Shown piece after piece: positions 26,947 through 36,961 of a DNA stretch of 64,000 bases (positions are counted from its first letter, which is position 1; every line of letters starts with the position of its first letter). This DNA is from Agrobacterium rosae (GTDB lineage: Bacteria; Pseudomonadota; Alphaproteobacteria; Rhizobiales; Rhizobiaceae): NCBI RefSeq assembly GCF_002915175.1, contig NZ_NXEJ01000012.1:290726-354725 (forward strand), written 5' to 3'. A program made the position numbers and the translations under genes. The notes beneath the pieces are model-generated. The model was not told the DNA's origin. It searched no databases and saw nothing but the letters and a program-made list of their open reading frames with translations.

Positions 26947-28050
26947 CTAATCGGCTGCATGCCACAAGCGATCCGAAAAAAACCTCTGGCGGGTAATTGC
27001 CATGATGGCAGCATGTTTCGTCGGAAGATTGACGCTCTTAACGTGGGAAAAGCCAGATTTCTGGAGATTGCGCAACTGCCGATGATGGCTGCTGCTTGGC
27101 TCCTGCACGATAGATTGGGTGCGGGGATCGTCTAGAAACATGTAGTGGAGAAGCGAAGGTAGCCATGCGGTGAACCAGTCACGACCTCTGCAAGCGTCAT
27201 CACCGACGATGACATGGCAGCCTCGGTCGTAGTCACCTGCATCGCAGAATGTGCCAACGCTATCTTCTTTAGCCCAGTAGACTTCGAAATAGGCGAATGC
27301 CTTGCAATCGAAACGGCCGATCAGCGGCATAATATGCGGATCGGCAAACATGCCCGCCAGATAGCGGCGATGCCTGTCTTCGTCGCCAGCCTCGTGCCAA
27401 AACTCGTTGACCCGTGGCTCATTCATCCAGCGATGCACGACTGGCAGAGCGTCAAGCGTGGCCACATCGAGCGAAAATACGCCGCCTAGCCAGGGAATAT
27501 AGCGAGCATAGACAGTTCCCCGCGGCTTGGGTGGCCGCCAGGGATGCGCTATCCTGCCATCGAAAATATCATGCCGTGGAAAAGCAGTCGAGGCAGACGA
27601 AGTCCAGACGCCGGTTGTTTGCCAGAACATATTGGCGAACAAGATCAGTTGCCCGGCTGCTTCATCCTCGTGAAGCCAAATTCCATTGCGAGACAACTCG
27701 TCGCGAATGCCGAACCACCCCTCACCCTTAAGTGCCAGAGATAGAAGTGCGGATGACGTTGCAAACAAATACTCTAAAACGGCACTCACCAACCGCCAGC
27801 GGTTATCCACATCTCGAGAAATATCGACAATTTCAATCTGAGCATTGGAACCGCTCAGGGTAAGCCGGAACGTAGCATTCCGGTCTTGCCCAGTTGAGAC
27901 TGACAAGACAAAATCTCTTCGACGCACCTCGACGGCATCCAGACCGTCGAGGCAGAAGGCTCGATAGACGACAGGGTCGGACGCCGAAACCGATGAAAGG
28001 CACCCGGAGGGATTGACGATACCGTGCCCTATGTCACCCTGATGATCCAT
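26947..28050 (-). CDS. Siderophore-type GNAT acyltransferase, candidate lipid-tail transferase of the rhizobactin pathway
   Basis: This is a 367-aa two-part protein. Residues from about 185 on (VYARYIPWLGGVFSLDVATL ... FEVYWAKEDSVG ... FLDDPRTQSIVQEPS) align by eye with RhbD/IucB-type GNAT acyltransferases of hydroxamate siderophores: the same FxxYWAKxD and FLDDP motifs occur in RhbD at 34624-35214. The first about 180 residues are unassigned. Its ATG overlaps the rhtA stop by one base (TGATG), so it is cotranslated with the receptor. Since RhbD already covers N-acetylation, a second transferase fits attachment of the decenoyl chain that distinguishes rhizobactin 1021 from schizokinen. That role is inference. 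Confidence 0.78.
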   Translation of the reverse strand: MDHQGDIGHGIVNPSGCLSSVSASDPVVYRAFCLDGLDAVEVRRRDFVLSVSTGQDRNATFRLTLSGSNAQIEIVDISRDVDNRWRLVSAVLEYLFATSSALLSLALKGEGWFGIRDELSRNGIWLHEDEAAGQLILFANMFWQTTGVWTSSASTAFPRHDIFDGRIAHPWRPPKPRGTVYARYIPWLGGVFSLDVATLDALPVVHRWMNEPRVNEFWHEAGDEDRHRRYLAGMFADPHIMPLIGRFDCKAFAYFEVYWAKEDSVGTFCDAGDYDRGCHVIVGDDACRGRDWFTAWLPSLLHYMFLDDPRTQSIVQEPSSSHHRQLRNLQKSGFSHVKSVNLPTKHAAIMAITRQRFFSDRLWHAAD

Positions 28051-30323
28051 CAGAAGACTTTCGTCAGCGAAACGGCGAAGGTACGACCGCGCCCCTTGTA
28101 GTCGAAGATTTCATTGGCCACGGACTGACCCACCGTGCCGCCGTAGAGTGCTTTCGCACGAGAGCCCCAGACGGTCGTGTAATCCGTATCAAAGACATTC
28201 TGAATGCCGAAATTCAGCGTCGTATTGGCTGTTTCAAATTTGTAGCCGCCTGTCAGATCGAAAAGCGTATAACCTTCGATTTTGAAGTTGTCGGCATCCG
28301 TCAGATCGAAAATATGCTGCCCAGTGAATTTGAGACTGAGCGCATCGTTCGTCCAGCCGACATAACCGCCTACCTTGGAAACACTGGCATTTTGTACTGT
28401 TGCCTTTTCCCAACCATTGTCACCCTTCACGTCTGTGCGAACCCATTGGCCCAATACCCCAACGTCAAAACCGTGGTCGAGCTTTGCTCCTAGTTTGCCT
28501 TCCACGCCATACACGCGCTTGTCCTCGTTGAGTACGCTGACCGCAAGGGATGTGCGGTCAAGTGTAATGGATTTGTCGGACAAGGAATAATAGGCCGCAG
28601 TTTCCATAGTATACGTGCCATCATCAAAACGGTATCCGACTTCAACGGAGTTCGTTTTAATGGCCTGCAGCGCAGAATCCGCTACGTTCACGCTGTTGTT
28701 TAAGACGTATCGATTTCCGACACGCGTATAACTGCCCACGCCGTAATATTTGGCGGGATCAGGCAGTTCGAACCCTTGGCTGAAATTGGCATAGACTTGC
28801 TGCGTATTCGTAATTTCATATGCCGCACCGAAGTTTAACAAGAAGTCGTCATAGCTGACACTACCACCGGGAATGGTATCCGCTGAGGTTCCGGAGCCTT
28901 GAACGATGGCGACCTGCTGGCCAGCTCCCACAAAATCCGAAACTTTCGTGTGAACGAACTGGTACCGTGCTCCACCGTTGACCGTGAGACGATCCGTAGC
29001 CTCATAGGATGCTTCTGCAAAACCTGCGATCGTAGAGACTTTGATGCTCGGATAGAGGCCCGCTATTCCAATCGTATTGAAATCAAGCCCACCGCTGGAC
29101 GATGCGGTCGCGTAATCAAATACGTTCTGGTGAGAGGATAGTGCATCGTGATCGGCGTCGAGACCATAAGTGATCTTCAGCTTATCGGTCGGCTCTGCAA
29201 CCAAAGCAGCCTTCCCAGAGAAGTAGTCCGTATCCTGCGCACTTCCACCAAAGTAGAAGCCGAAGGGCAGCGAAGAACTGTTGGATGCCGGGAACGGGCT
29301 GAATGATATGCGCTCCTTCCGAAAAGCACCTTGCAACAACAATTGCTGTCCGAGGAAGTCCTCATCTGTGTAGGTGGCGTTCAGCATCGTGCGTTGCGTG
29401 CGTGGATTGAAGTCTGAATCGTATCCAGCGCGTGTTTCGAAAAGAGATGGATTTCGCGTCAGAAAACCACCCAAGCCCGCACCGTAATAAAGCCCATAGT
29501 CAGAATCCTGTCTGCTATCATAATACTGTCCGGACAGTTCTAACCTGCGCGTATCGTCGATTTGAAAACCAACCGACCCAAGGAAATCCAAACGCTTATT
29601 GAACGCAGTCGACGTCTGAACGATGTCCGGGATAACCATAGTGCCGCTACCATCGTAGTAAGCTCCACTGCGATTTCCAGAGATGGAGAGACGTGCATCC
29701 CAATTCTCGGCATTATACGTCACAGCGCCCTTGGCGAAGCGGTCGAAATCCTGGCTTCCAGCAAAACCGCTTTCCGCGCCGACGGAAACTTCGCTGTGCA
29801 TGCCCGTTGGGGCGTCCTTACCCTTTTTGGTGATGATGTTGATGATGCCGCCGGTTGCGTTGCCGCCGTAGATGGCTGTCGCACCGGACAAGACTTCGAT
29901 GCGCGCAATATTGAACGGGTCAATCGAGTCGAACTGGCGGCTTAGTCCGCGGGCGGAGTTCATGGACACGCCATCGATCAGCACGAGAGCCGAACGACCG
30001 CGAAGATTTTGACCATAGGAGGTTCTCGCACCATCGCTGGCGGGGTCGAAGCTTGGGACCGTATCAGCGAGTATCTGCTGAACGGACTTCCCGGCATTGG
30101 CCTGCGAAGAGATTTCTTCGCTTTCCACCACATAGATCGTTTTGGCAGTTTCGGAAATCTGCTGCGGAGAGCGGCCACCTGTCACCACAATTGTTTCCAG
30201 AACCGTCAAGTCCCCGCTCGCCTGCGTATTTTCAGACGCATCCTGCGCTTGCGCTGATGCATGCAAACCCGTTGCAACGGCGATAGCCAACAGGCTAACG
30301 CCAATATTCCACTTTCTGAACAT
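28050..30323 (-). CDS. rhtA: TonB-dependent ferric-siderophore receptor (RhtA type)
   Basis: ATG 30323, preceded by GGGGGCG, gives 757 aa with a Sec signal ending near ASAQAQD. A TonB box (ETIVVTGG) and a plug domain (QQILADTVPSF ... RGRSALVLIDGVSMN ... IARIEVLSGATAIYGGNATGG) follow. A long beta-barrel ends in the typical aromatic C-terminus AVSLTKVF. The length and the divergent AraC neighbour fit RhtA, the rhizobactin 1021 outer-membrane receptor. It is divergent from rhrA, with a probable regulatory site at 30374-30392, and its stop overlaps the downstream acyltransferase gene. Confidence 0.9.
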   Translation of the reverse strand: MFRKWNIGVSLLAIAVATGLHASAQAQDASENTQASGDLTVLETIVVTGGRSPQQISETAKTIYVVESEEISSQANAGKSVQQILADTVPSFDPASDGARTSYGQNLRGRSALVLIDGVSMNSARGLSRQFDSIDPFNIARIEVLSGATAIYGGNATGGIINIITKKGKDAPTGMHSEVSVGAESGFAGSQDFDRFAKGAVTYNAENWDARLSISGNRSGAYYDGSGTMVIPDIVQTSTAFNKRLDFLGSVGFQIDDTRRLELSGQYYDSRQDSDYGLYYGAGLGGFLTRNPSLFETRAGYDSDFNPRTQRTMLNATYTDEDFLGQQLLLQGAFRKERISFSPFPASNSSSLPFGFYFGGSAQDTDYFSGKAALVAEPTDKLKITYGLDADHDALSSHQNVFDYATASSSGGLDFNTIGIAGLYPSIKVSTIAGFAEASYEATDRLTVNGGARYQFVHTKVSDFVGAGQQVAIVQGSGTSADTIPGGSVSYDDFLLNFGAAYEITNTQQVYANFSQGFELPDPAKYYGVGSYTRVGNRYVLNNSVNVADSALQAIKTNSVEVGYRFDDGTYTMETAAYYSLSDKSITLDRTSLAVSVLNEDKRVYGVEGKLGAKLDHGFDVGVLGQWVRTDVKGDNGWEKATVQNASVSKVGGYVGWTNDALSLKFTGQHIFDLTDADNFKIEGYTLFDLTGGYKFETANTTLNFGIQNVFDTDYTTVWGSRAKALYGGTVGQSVANEIFDYKGRGRTFAVSLTKVF

Positions 30324-30373
30324 TTCGCCCCCGATGCACAAAAAATCCCCGCAGCCGTCTAACTGCGAAAAAT

Positions 30374-30392
30374 ACAAGACTATTTTTATCAT
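30374..30392 (-). promoter_or_regulatory. Candidate iron/siderophore regulatory site upstream of rhtA
   Basis: On the minus strand this reads ATGATAAAAATAGTCTTGT, 51 bp upstream of the rhtA start. It matches 16 of 19 bases with the site upstream of rhtX (41172-41190). The core TGA-N9-TCT is one base from the TGA-N9-TCA iron-responsive (IRO) motif bound by RirA in rhizobia. It may instead be a binding site for the AraC regulator RhrA. Confidence 0.55.
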
Positions 30393-30483
30393 GTTTTATG
30401 AGGTAAGACGTTGACGCGCTTGGATGAGAACGAACACGTTTTGGATAATTGCGAACATCAACAATAAAGACGGGTTGATTTTT

Positions 30484-31425
30484 ATGGAAATAATTCGGCC
30501 TCTCAAACTTGGGACCATTTCTTTGCCCGACTCCGAAAGCAGGCTCGTTTGCCGCACCATTTTGCTGGATATGCTGGGGGAAGCAACGATCACTGTCGAA
30601 GATGGTGATCTGGCTGGTGTGACCGGACTTTTCTGGAAACACGTCGATCTCTCGCTAGCAACCCTTTACCTTCCCAAAACGCCACTGCGCCTCAAAGCAA
30701 ACGGCATTGGCACCCCTGATATCGTCATGCTTCGGGCCACGGACGGACCGCTGATCGTGCATCATCGCCAGCAGACATTTACGCTGGCATTGCGAGACGT
30801 CATTCTGCTTCCGGCGGATACGTCTTCAGAAATCGTTTTGCCTGAGGGTGGGAGGTTCGATTGTGCGCATCTACCGCATTCGGCCATTGCGCCGGTTCGA
30901 AAATCGCTCGAAAGCCTGCTGCTGCGACGGTTTCAGGCGGAGTGCCTGCCGCTTCAACTGCTCACAAATTACGCGGGCTACCTCTTGCGACAGGACCATC
31001 AGGACAAGGACCATGCCAGCATGATGGTCGCTCACTTCTATTCGTTGCTGCCCGTTCTGGCGCAACAGGTGAAGGACGAAACCACCCCGCCGGAGGTGCC
31101 GCAAAATCGGGTGGAATCGATGAAGGTGCTGATCGAAGACAATCTGGCGGATGGCTCATTCTCGATCACTGATGTCGCCAGGGCCGAGGGCATCACGCCG
31201 CGAGCCATTCAGAAGATTTTCAGTCGCACAGGAACGACATTCTCTCGCTATGTGCTGGAGCGGCGGCTCGTACTGGCCAAGACCTTGATCCTGTCCGACA
31301 CTGCGGCAACGCCGATCAGCCAGATCGTCTATAGCGTCGGCTTCAATGACCTGTCCTATTTCAACCGGACGTTTCGCAGCCGTTATGGCATACGCCCCAC
31401 GGATTTGCGGCGCATGACAGGATAA
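30484..31425 (+). CDS. rhrA: AraC-family regulator of siderophore genes (RhrA type)
   Basis: The start at ATG 30484 (MEIIRPLKLG) gives 313 aa; a longer version from 30424 is possible and neither has a strong ribosome site. The C-terminal 100 residues hold the double HTH of AraC regulators (SITDVARAEGITPRAIQKIF and the SYFNRTFRSRYGIRPTDLRR recognition region). The N-terminal half is a weakly conserved effector domain. RhrA activates rhizobactin synthesis and rhtA in Sinorhizobium. Placement between rhtA and the rhb operon, divergent from rhtA, matches that system. Confidence 0.88.
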   Translation: MEIIRPLKLGTISLPDSESRLVCRTILLDMLGEATITVEDGDLAGVTGLFWKHVDLSLATLYLPKTPLRLKANGIGTPDIVMLRATDGPLIVHHRQQTFTLALRDVILLPADTSSEIVLPEGGRFDCAHLPHSAIAPVRKSLESLLLRRFQAECLPLQLLTNYAGYLLRQDHQDKDHASMMVAHFYSLLPVLAQQVKDETTPPEVPQNRVESMKVLIEDNLADGSFSITDVARAEGITPRAIQKIFSRTGTTFSRYVLERRLVLAKTLILSDTAATPISQIVYSVGFNDLSYFNRTFRSRYGIRPTDLRRMTG

Positions 31426-31437
31426 AGCGAAGAGGCG

Positions 31438-31464
31438 TGACGGAGGGCTCAACGCCCTCCGTCA
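31438..31464. terminator. Bidirectional hairpin between rhrA and rhbF
   Basis: TGACGGAGGGC and GCCCTCCGTCA form a perfect 11-bp stem around a 5-nt loop, 12 bp after the rhrA stop and 3 bp before the rhbF stop on the other strand. It lacks a T-run but is well placed to end both convergent transcripts. Confidence 0.75.
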
Positions 31465-31467
31465 TAT

Positions 31468-33273
31468 TCAGGCCGCTTCTTTCTTCCGGTCGAAATGAAC
31501 CAGCGGATTGCTGACCATTCCCTGGAAGTCCGGCACTGGACGCTCGTCATCATCGGCATAACCATGGGTGAAGAGGCGAACGCGATTAAGGCAAAGCCTT
31601 GGATATTCTTCACAGAACAGATCGAAAATCTCGAAGCGGTCGGCCATGTCAGGGAACCGCGCCTGATACCGCTTCACGCTGGCTCCAGCCAAGGCCCAGA
31701 ACGCTTCTTCCGAAAGGCCGGACTTCTTGTCTAGCAGTACCGACATATAGCGGAACACGCAGACGAACAGCGTTGTCTGGATGAAGTGGATCAGGAAGTC
31801 CGGCGGCAGGCGAAGCAGAACGTCCTCAACTTTAGCTGGAAGGCTGGCAGTTTCCGGAAAATTCAGGTCGCAGACAATGACATCATCGATGAAGTCGCGC
31901 AGTGCCAGCCGCTCCGGCAAGCCATCTTTCAAAATCAGTGTTGCGTTCTGGCCGTGGGCGGAGAATGCAAGCCCGTGGCGTGCGAGCAGATGGAAAACAG
32001 GCGGCAAGACCACATCAAAGAATCGCGCCATCCAGGTTTCAACGCTAACGCCAGCCTTCTCCGCCAAGGCCTGAACCACCGGCTTGCTATCGCTGCCCGC
32101 ATGCATGAAGGCGGCCAACGGCATGCCGGTCTCACCGGCTTTGAGGTAACCGGCTAGGCTATCGCGCCACAGGCATCCCAGCATTTCGTTGAACTGGTAT
32201 GGCGCACCCGGGATTTTGGAAAATTGCGGATGGACATAATGCATGCCCGCGCGCTCACCGAGAAGAATAAGGCCGCATTCCTCGGAAAGGAAAGTGTCAC
32301 TCGCCAGCAGCTTGTCCAGCCACGTTGTGAAGGGAGCAGCCGTCAGGGCGCGCTTACCCGGAATGCCACGATAAACCGCCGTGTTAAGTATGGTCATGCA
32401 CAACTTCAGCGTCGATTTGGCAGGTGCGCTGACATTCGACATGGTCCGGACAGACTGCTGCGGCACGTAAAGATCATTCCCCTCGCCCAGAAGCACGATA
32501 TGCCCAGATGAGATATCAGCGGCGAAATGCGGCACGATCATGTGGTCCCATTGCCAGGGATGAACCGGCATGATGTCATGTGTCGTCAGTGATGCGCCAG
32601 CGGCTTCGAGCTTTCGAACGAAGGTCGCGAAAGCCTCATCACCCAAAGCCTCGGCAACGAGTGCCTCATTCGTCATGCCATCTTCGGCAACAAAGGACGC
32701 GCGCTCGCGGCTAACCCCGATCCAGACGATTTTCATCGCCGCACGGTTTTCTGGCGTATAGGCCAGATAGTCGGCATAACCCAGACCGATGCGTCCCTTG
32801 CTGACGGTAACCCACGGATGGCCGGTCGTCTCGCCTTCCATACGGATATCGTCCAGCTCGGCCAGTTCGGCTCCGGTCTTGCTGGCGCGGGCCGCGATAT
32901 GAGCATCCGAGACCAGCGTGTTGCCAAGCTCACGAATGAAATGTGCGACCGTCATCGGCTTCACACCAAGCTCAGGCAGCACCTCTGCGCAAAAGGCAAG
33001 CGGATCGTGAACCGGTGTATCGACGCCGTCCGCATGTTTTACGATGCTGTTTGGTTCGACCGAGAGGTTGTCGAACACATAGCGCTTTGCCTTGAAGCTG
33101 TAGGATGCGTTGGAAAATTCAATCTGGTAGTGGCCTGACCTTTCCTGCTTTACCGGGAACACGCGCTCATAGGCGAATTCTTCGATGACCTTGGCCAGCA
33201 GGCGGCGGGATGTTTCTTTCCACAGGGTCGGTGCGAAAGCGGGCTGAAAAGGTGCTTCAAACGGCGCGGGCAT
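31468..33273 (-). CDS. rhbF: NIS siderophore synthetase, IucC-like (RhbF)
   Basis: ATG 33273 is chosen because AGGAG lies 6 bp upstream, whereas the in-frame ATG at 33279 touches the AGGAG. The 601-aa product has IucA/IucC-family motifs: TTGHPWVTVSKGRIGLGYAD near residue 150, MPVHPWQWDHM near 265 and HGQNATLILKDG near 450, which form the ATP and carboxylate site. It activates citrate (mono-amide) as acyl-adenylate and joins the second N-hydroxy-N-acetyl-diaminopropane arm. It overlaps rhbE by 17 bp and is the last gene of the operon. Confidence 0.92.
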   Translation of the reverse strand: MPAPFEAPFQPAFAPTLWKETSRRLLAKVIEEFAYERVFPVKQERSGHYQIEFSNASYSFKAKRYVFDNLSVEPNSIVKHADGVDTPVHDPLAFCAEVLPELGVKPMTVAHFIRELGNTLVSDAHIAARASKTGAELAELDDIRMEGETTGHPWVTVSKGRIGLGYADYLAYTPENRAAMKIVWIGVSRERASFVAEDGMTNEALVAEALGDEAFATFVRKLEAAGASLTTHDIMPVHPWQWDHMIVPHFAADISSGHIVLLGEGNDLYVPQQSVRTMSNVSAPAKSTLKLCMTILNTAVYRGIPGKRALTAAPFTTWLDKLLASDTFLSEECGLILLGERAGMHYVHPQFSKIPGAPYQFNEMLGCLWRDSLAGYLKAGETGMPLAAFMHAGSDSKPVVQALAEKAGVSVETWMARFFDVVLPPVFHLLARHGLAFSAHGQNATLILKDGLPERLALRDFIDDVIVCDLNFPETASLPAKVEDVLLRLPPDFLIHFIQTTLFVCVFRYMSVLLDKKSGLSEEAFWALAGASVKRYQARFPDMADRFEIFDLFCEEYPRLCLNRVRLFTHGYADDDERPVPDFQGMVSNPLVHFDRKKEAA

Positions 33274-34621
33274 AGACATCTCCTGACATTTTCGAGGATT
33301 GGGCCGGATCTTGTGGAACTCCAAAGCTTTGGAATGCAGAGCGTGCGGTGACCCGGTAATGCTCTTCTTCGAGCAACTGGTTGATGATGACGGCGTTGCG
33401 GAACGCGCCAAGCCCAAGATCGGGTGCCCCGACACCATGCTGGAAAGTTTCGGCATTCTGAACGAAGACGGCACCCTTGCCACCATCGCGGCGTTTCGCG
33501 CGGAAATCAGCGCCAACGACAAGATCGCCGCGCTCACAGGTTTCCAGAACATCGCCTTTCAGCCTGTCCAGCCATTGGGGCCACGCATGGCGATATCCTG
33601 TCGCGGCCACGATTGCGTCGGCCTCGATAATGCTATCCTCTTCGGAAAGATTGTGACGGACGCCAATCTTCAAATCACCGGAGAAACCTGTGCCTTCGAC
33701 ATTGGTGACTTCGCAATTGGGCGAAAGGGAAAGCCCGGGATCGCGCCCGCCAATGGAACGCTCATAGAGAAGGTCGAAGATGTCGGAGATGGTCGAGAAG
33801 CTGATGCCTTTATAGAGCAGCCCCTGATCGGCGACGACATCGCGTCTTTTTGAACGCGGCAGGGTGTGGAACGCACGCATATAATCAGGCGTGAAATATT
33901 CCAGACCGAGCTTGGAATATTCCATCGGGAAGAAGCCTGCCGAACGGGTGATCCAGCGAATGGAAGCACCGGCTGCGATCCGTTCGGGCGTCAATTCGTT
34001 GAACAGCGCCAGCACGCATTCGGCCGCGCTCTGGCCGGAGCCAATGACGGTAACCCGACGCGCCTTGGTCAGTTCCGCCTTTCGCTTTGCAAATTCGGCA
34101 GAATGGAAAATCGGCGCATTGCTGCGAACCCCTGTCCATGCGGGCAAATGCGGCGCGGTGCCGATGCCGAGAGCAATGTTGCGGCTGTGATAACTGCGCA
34201 CAGCGCCGGCCGGAGATCGCGTTTCCGTTACGAAGGTTTGCGAGGCCGCATCGTGCCGCACACCGACAACGCTTTCGCCAAACCGGCAGCTTTCCAGCTG
34301 TTGCGATGCCCAGCGGCAGTAATCATCATATTCCTGACGCGGGATCAGGAAGTTTTCATAGAAATAGAATTTGTAGAGCCGGTCGTGCACCGCAAGGTAA
34401 TTCAGGAAGCTCAAACGATGCGTCGGGTCCGCCATGGAAACGAGATCGGCAAGGAACGGCACTTGCAGCGTGGTACCCGGCAGAATGAGGCCCTCATGCC
34501 AGCGGAAGCTCGGCTTGCGTTCCAGAAAGGTGGCCGAGATCTGCGGGTGGGAAGACAGAAGCGACGCAAGGCCTAGATTGAATGGCCCGACACCGACGCC
34601 GGTCAGATCGAGTGTTGTCAT
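33257..34621 (-). CDS. rhbE: N-hydroxylating monooxygenase of the lysine/ornithine family (RhbE)
   Basis: ATG 34621 gives 454 aa beginning MTTLDLTGVGVGPFNLGLAS, the FAD-binding GxGxxN segment of IucD/PvdA-type enzymes. The NADPH-binding motif is VIGSGQSAAECVLAL near residue 200, and the ATGY substrate-binding motif is IVAATGYRHAWP near 360. In this pathway it hydroxylates the terminal amine of 1,3-diaminopropane. A longer frame to 34663 exists, but its extra residues are not family-like. It starts 3 bp after the rhbD stop, and its end overlaps rhbF. Confidence 0.93.
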   Translation of the reverse strand: MTTLDLTGVGVGPFNLGLASLLSSHPQISATFLERKPSFRWHEGLILPGTTLQVPFLADLVSMADPTHRLSFLNYLAVHDRLYKFYFYENFLIPRQEYDDYCRWASQQLESCRFGESVVGVRHDAASQTFVTETRSPAGAVRSYHSRNIALGIGTAPHLPAWTGVRSNAPIFHSAEFAKRKAELTKARRVTVIGSGQSAAECVLALFNELTPERIAAGASIRWITRSAGFFPMEYSKLGLEYFTPDYMRAFHTLPRSKRRDVVADQGLLYKGISFSTISDIFDLLYERSIGGRDPGLSLSPNCEVTNVEGTGFSGDLKIGVRHNLSEEDSIIEADAIVAATGYRHAWPQWLDRLKGDVLETCERGDLVVGADFRAKRRDGGKGAVFVQNAETFQHGVGAPDLGLGAFRNAVIINQLLEEEHYRVTARSAFQSFGVPQDPAQSSKMSGDVYARAV

Positions 34622-34623
34622 GA

Positions 34624-35214
34624 TCAAAGTCCAAATTGTTCGGTGAAGCGCTGCCTGTGGCAAAACATCAGCTTGGCACGCTTGTCCGGTAAATCGATTT
34701 CCCCCTGCTCCTCGAAGGCGCAGATGGGGGCGTAGCGAAGCAGGCGACGGGCGGCGACGCTCGGTTCGCCCACCACCTTCTCCGTGGCAGGGTCATCCAA
34801 AAACAGAAAGCGCGTGAAGGCGCGGATCACCGCTGGCGCAATGCCGTGGCCCAGAAAGGATGGCTCCCCCACCAGCATGTGCCAGCCGCGATCCTTCTCC
34901 GCTGCCAGATAGTGGCGGCCGAGAATATCATCTTTTGCCCAATAGGCTTCCCAATAGCTCATGGGCGAGCCATCAATGAAGCCGATATACGGGTCCTGAT
35001 GCGGATCAGCCAGATTAGTGTCGATGTAGGCGGCAATATCCTCTTTCGGCTTTGCCATCTTCCATTGCGGCACCACATGTGGCTGGTTCATCCAGCGCCA
35101 AAGCAGATCGAGATCGCGGTTCTTATCCAGCATCCGGAAACTGACCGTGCGGCCAATATCCGGGTCGTATCTCGAATAGGCAAACTGGCTGCTGGCTGTG
35201 GTCAAATCAGCCAT
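34624..35214 (-). CDS. rhbD: Siderophore N-acetyltransferase, IucB-like (RhbD)
   Basis: ATG 35214 gives 196 aa. The GNAT domain has [14 protein letters not shown], the siderophore-specific [18 protein letters not shown] and [16 protein letters not shown] (acetyl-CoA site), then [17 protein letters not shown]. It acetylates the hydroxylamine made by RhbE. The start overlaps the rhbC 3' end by 8 bp. The shorter start is preferred over one at 35310, whose additional residues lie wholly inside rhbC. Confidence 0.92.
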   Translation of the reverse strand: MADLTTASSQFAYSRYDPDIGRTVSFRMLDKNRDLDLLWRWMNQPHVVPQWKMAKPKEDIAAYIDTNLADPHQDPYIGFIDGSPMSYWEAYWAKDDILGRHYLAAEKDRGWHMLVGEPSFLGHGIAPAVIRAFTRFLFLDDPATEKVVGEPSVAARRLLRYAPICAFEEQGEIDLPDKRAKLMFCHRQRFTEQFGL

Positions 35215-36961
35215 GGGCCTGCACCCTGGCGCTCTGAAACAGCGGATTATCGATTTCCAGATAAACGGACTGTGTTTCCAGCGGCCCGACAAGTTCATCC
35301 ATCTGCGCAAGCCTCGTTCTGAGGTTCGCCTTGCATCTCAGAGCCGGTGCCAGCATCTTGCTGACGAGGCCGGATCGGCCGCCTTCCTCCGCGTCCAGTT
35401 GCAACAGCGCCTCGCGCAGCATCCCGATCAGCCGTTGCTCGTTGATCAGGCCCTCGCGACCAAGCGCGCCGATCATGCCCAGCGTGGAATTGATCAAGCC
35501 GTAATAGAGAACACGTTCATCCACGGCGTCCTCACCGAAGACGGACTCGCTTCGTTCGCCAATGCCCGGAATGGCCGCATTCAACGCTCCGTGGGCGCGC
35601 TCGTGGTGGAAGAAGCCTTGGTTATCCCGATAAAAAGCCGCGACAGGGTAACCCTCGGCAATTTCCAGCAGCGTGTTTTGCTGGTGTGCTTCAATGGCGA
35701 TACCGTGGCGCAGGTAAAGCGCAAACACCGGCGTTACGAAAACAGAGAGGAAACGGGCGAACCAGTCTTCCGCAACAGCCTCGACCGAGCGGCTTTCAAT
35801 ATCGGCCCGCTTGCGGATCAACACCCCGAGCCGGCTGCCGCGCTCCGGCAAATGCTCGCACAGCGCCGCCAGAAGCGTGACATTGCGGCCAACCTCTGCA
35901 CCGTGGAACGGGTTTTCGCGCATGGACACGGACAGCCCATCGTTTACCTCGCCGCCGACGGAGACACCGATATAGGCTGGGTCAGGCATGAAATTCAGAC
36001 CGGGATAGTCAGTTGCGAGAGCGTTCCCCAACGCGCTTGCGCGGAAGCGATACATGTCATCGCCGCGCAAAAGCTCCCGCGCCAGATTGATGCGCACGGA
36101 GTTGGTAATGCCGATGCCGAGTGAGAGCTTCAGCATGAAGGGCGCATCGGGCCGATAGAGCGTTCGTACGGATGACGTGGGAAACCAACGCTTTCCGGCC
36201 TCTCCGCAATCCACGATTTTTCCCGAAGACACCAATGCGCCGACATCAGCATCTTTCAGCATGGCATCCGCCTGCCAGGGGTGCACAGGCAGGAAGGCAA
36301 AGTCTCCCTCAGGCAGCTGGCTGCGCAGAACGCCCAGCGTTTCGGCCTCTACTGCGTTCAACCATGCTTCGACAGAGGGCGAACCATTGGAATGGCCAGC
36401 GTGATAGATGTCACGGGTAACGGCAAACCAGCGCAATAGAAAGCTTGCGGCGAATTCAGGTGAATATCGCTTGCCTTCCTCTTCCGTCATGCCGTCGCGG
36501 CTTTTCGGGCAAGGGTGAATGCCGTGCCCGGCAATTAGGCCCTGTTCCGCTTCGATGAAAGAAACGTCCTCGCCGACGAGTTTTTCGAGATCGGCTTGGC
36601 GGTCCTGAAGGGCGGCTTCCACCAGCATGCGGCTGGAATGAGCACGGCTCAAAAGGTCGCGACGGCCTTCGTCGGAGGCATTGGCCTCCAGCCGTTCAAT
36701 GATGATGCTGATTGTGTCGCTGGCGCTGACGGCGCGCGTACCGTTATCATCGGTCAGCACAATTGGCTCGCCGAACAGGTGATGGCCGGTCGCGGAGCGA
36801 TACAGCACTGGGATTTTCAGGCTGCCGCCGTGGCCTGGAAAGTTCAACGTCAGTTTTTGGCCACTGCCATCATGGCCCCAGACGATGCGGCTGGCATATT
36901 CGCGTGTCACGCAGTTGAGGAGGGATCGAAGGGCGAGTGTTGCTGCCTTACAGGCGTACAT
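35207..36961 (-). CDS. rhbC: NIS siderophore synthetase, IucA-like (RhbC)
   Basis: ATG 36961 ([13 protein letters not shown]) gives 584 aa. Family motifs are [19 protein letters not shown] near residue 145, [12 protein letters not shown] near 225, [17 protein letters not shown] near 275 and [12 protein letters not shown] near 440. It attaches the first hydroxamate arm to citrate by adenylation. It overlaps rhbB by 14 bp and rhbD by 8 bp, so the biosynthetic genes form one tightly coupled operon. Confidence 0.92.
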   Translation of the reverse strand: MYACKAATLALRSLLNCVTREYASRIVWGHDGSGQKLTLNFPGHGGSLKIPVLYRSATGHHLFGEPIVLTDDNGTRAVSASDTISIIIERLEANASDEGRRDLLSRAHSSRMLVEAALQDRQADLEKLVGEDVSFIEAEQGLIAGHGIHPCPKSRDGMTEEEGKRYSPEFAASFLLRWFAVTRDIYHAGHSNGSPSVEAWLNAVEAETLGVLRSQLPEGDFAFLPVHPWQADAMLKDADVGALVSSGKIVDCGEAGKRWFPTSSVRTLYRPDAPFMLKLSLGIGITNSVRINLARELLRGDDMYRFRASALGNALATDYPGLNFMPDPAYIGVSVGGEVNDGLSVSMRENPFHGAEVGRNVTLLAALCEHLPERGSRLGVLIRKRADIESRSVEAVAEDWFARFLSVFVTPVFALYLRHGIAIEAHQQNTLLEIAEGYPVAAFYRDNQGFFHHERAHGALNAAIPGIGERSESVFGEDAVDERVLYYGLINSTLGMIGALGREGLINEQRLIGMLREALLQLDAEEGGRSGLVSKMLAPALRCKANLRTRLAQMDELVGPLETQSVYLEIDNPLFQSARVQAHG

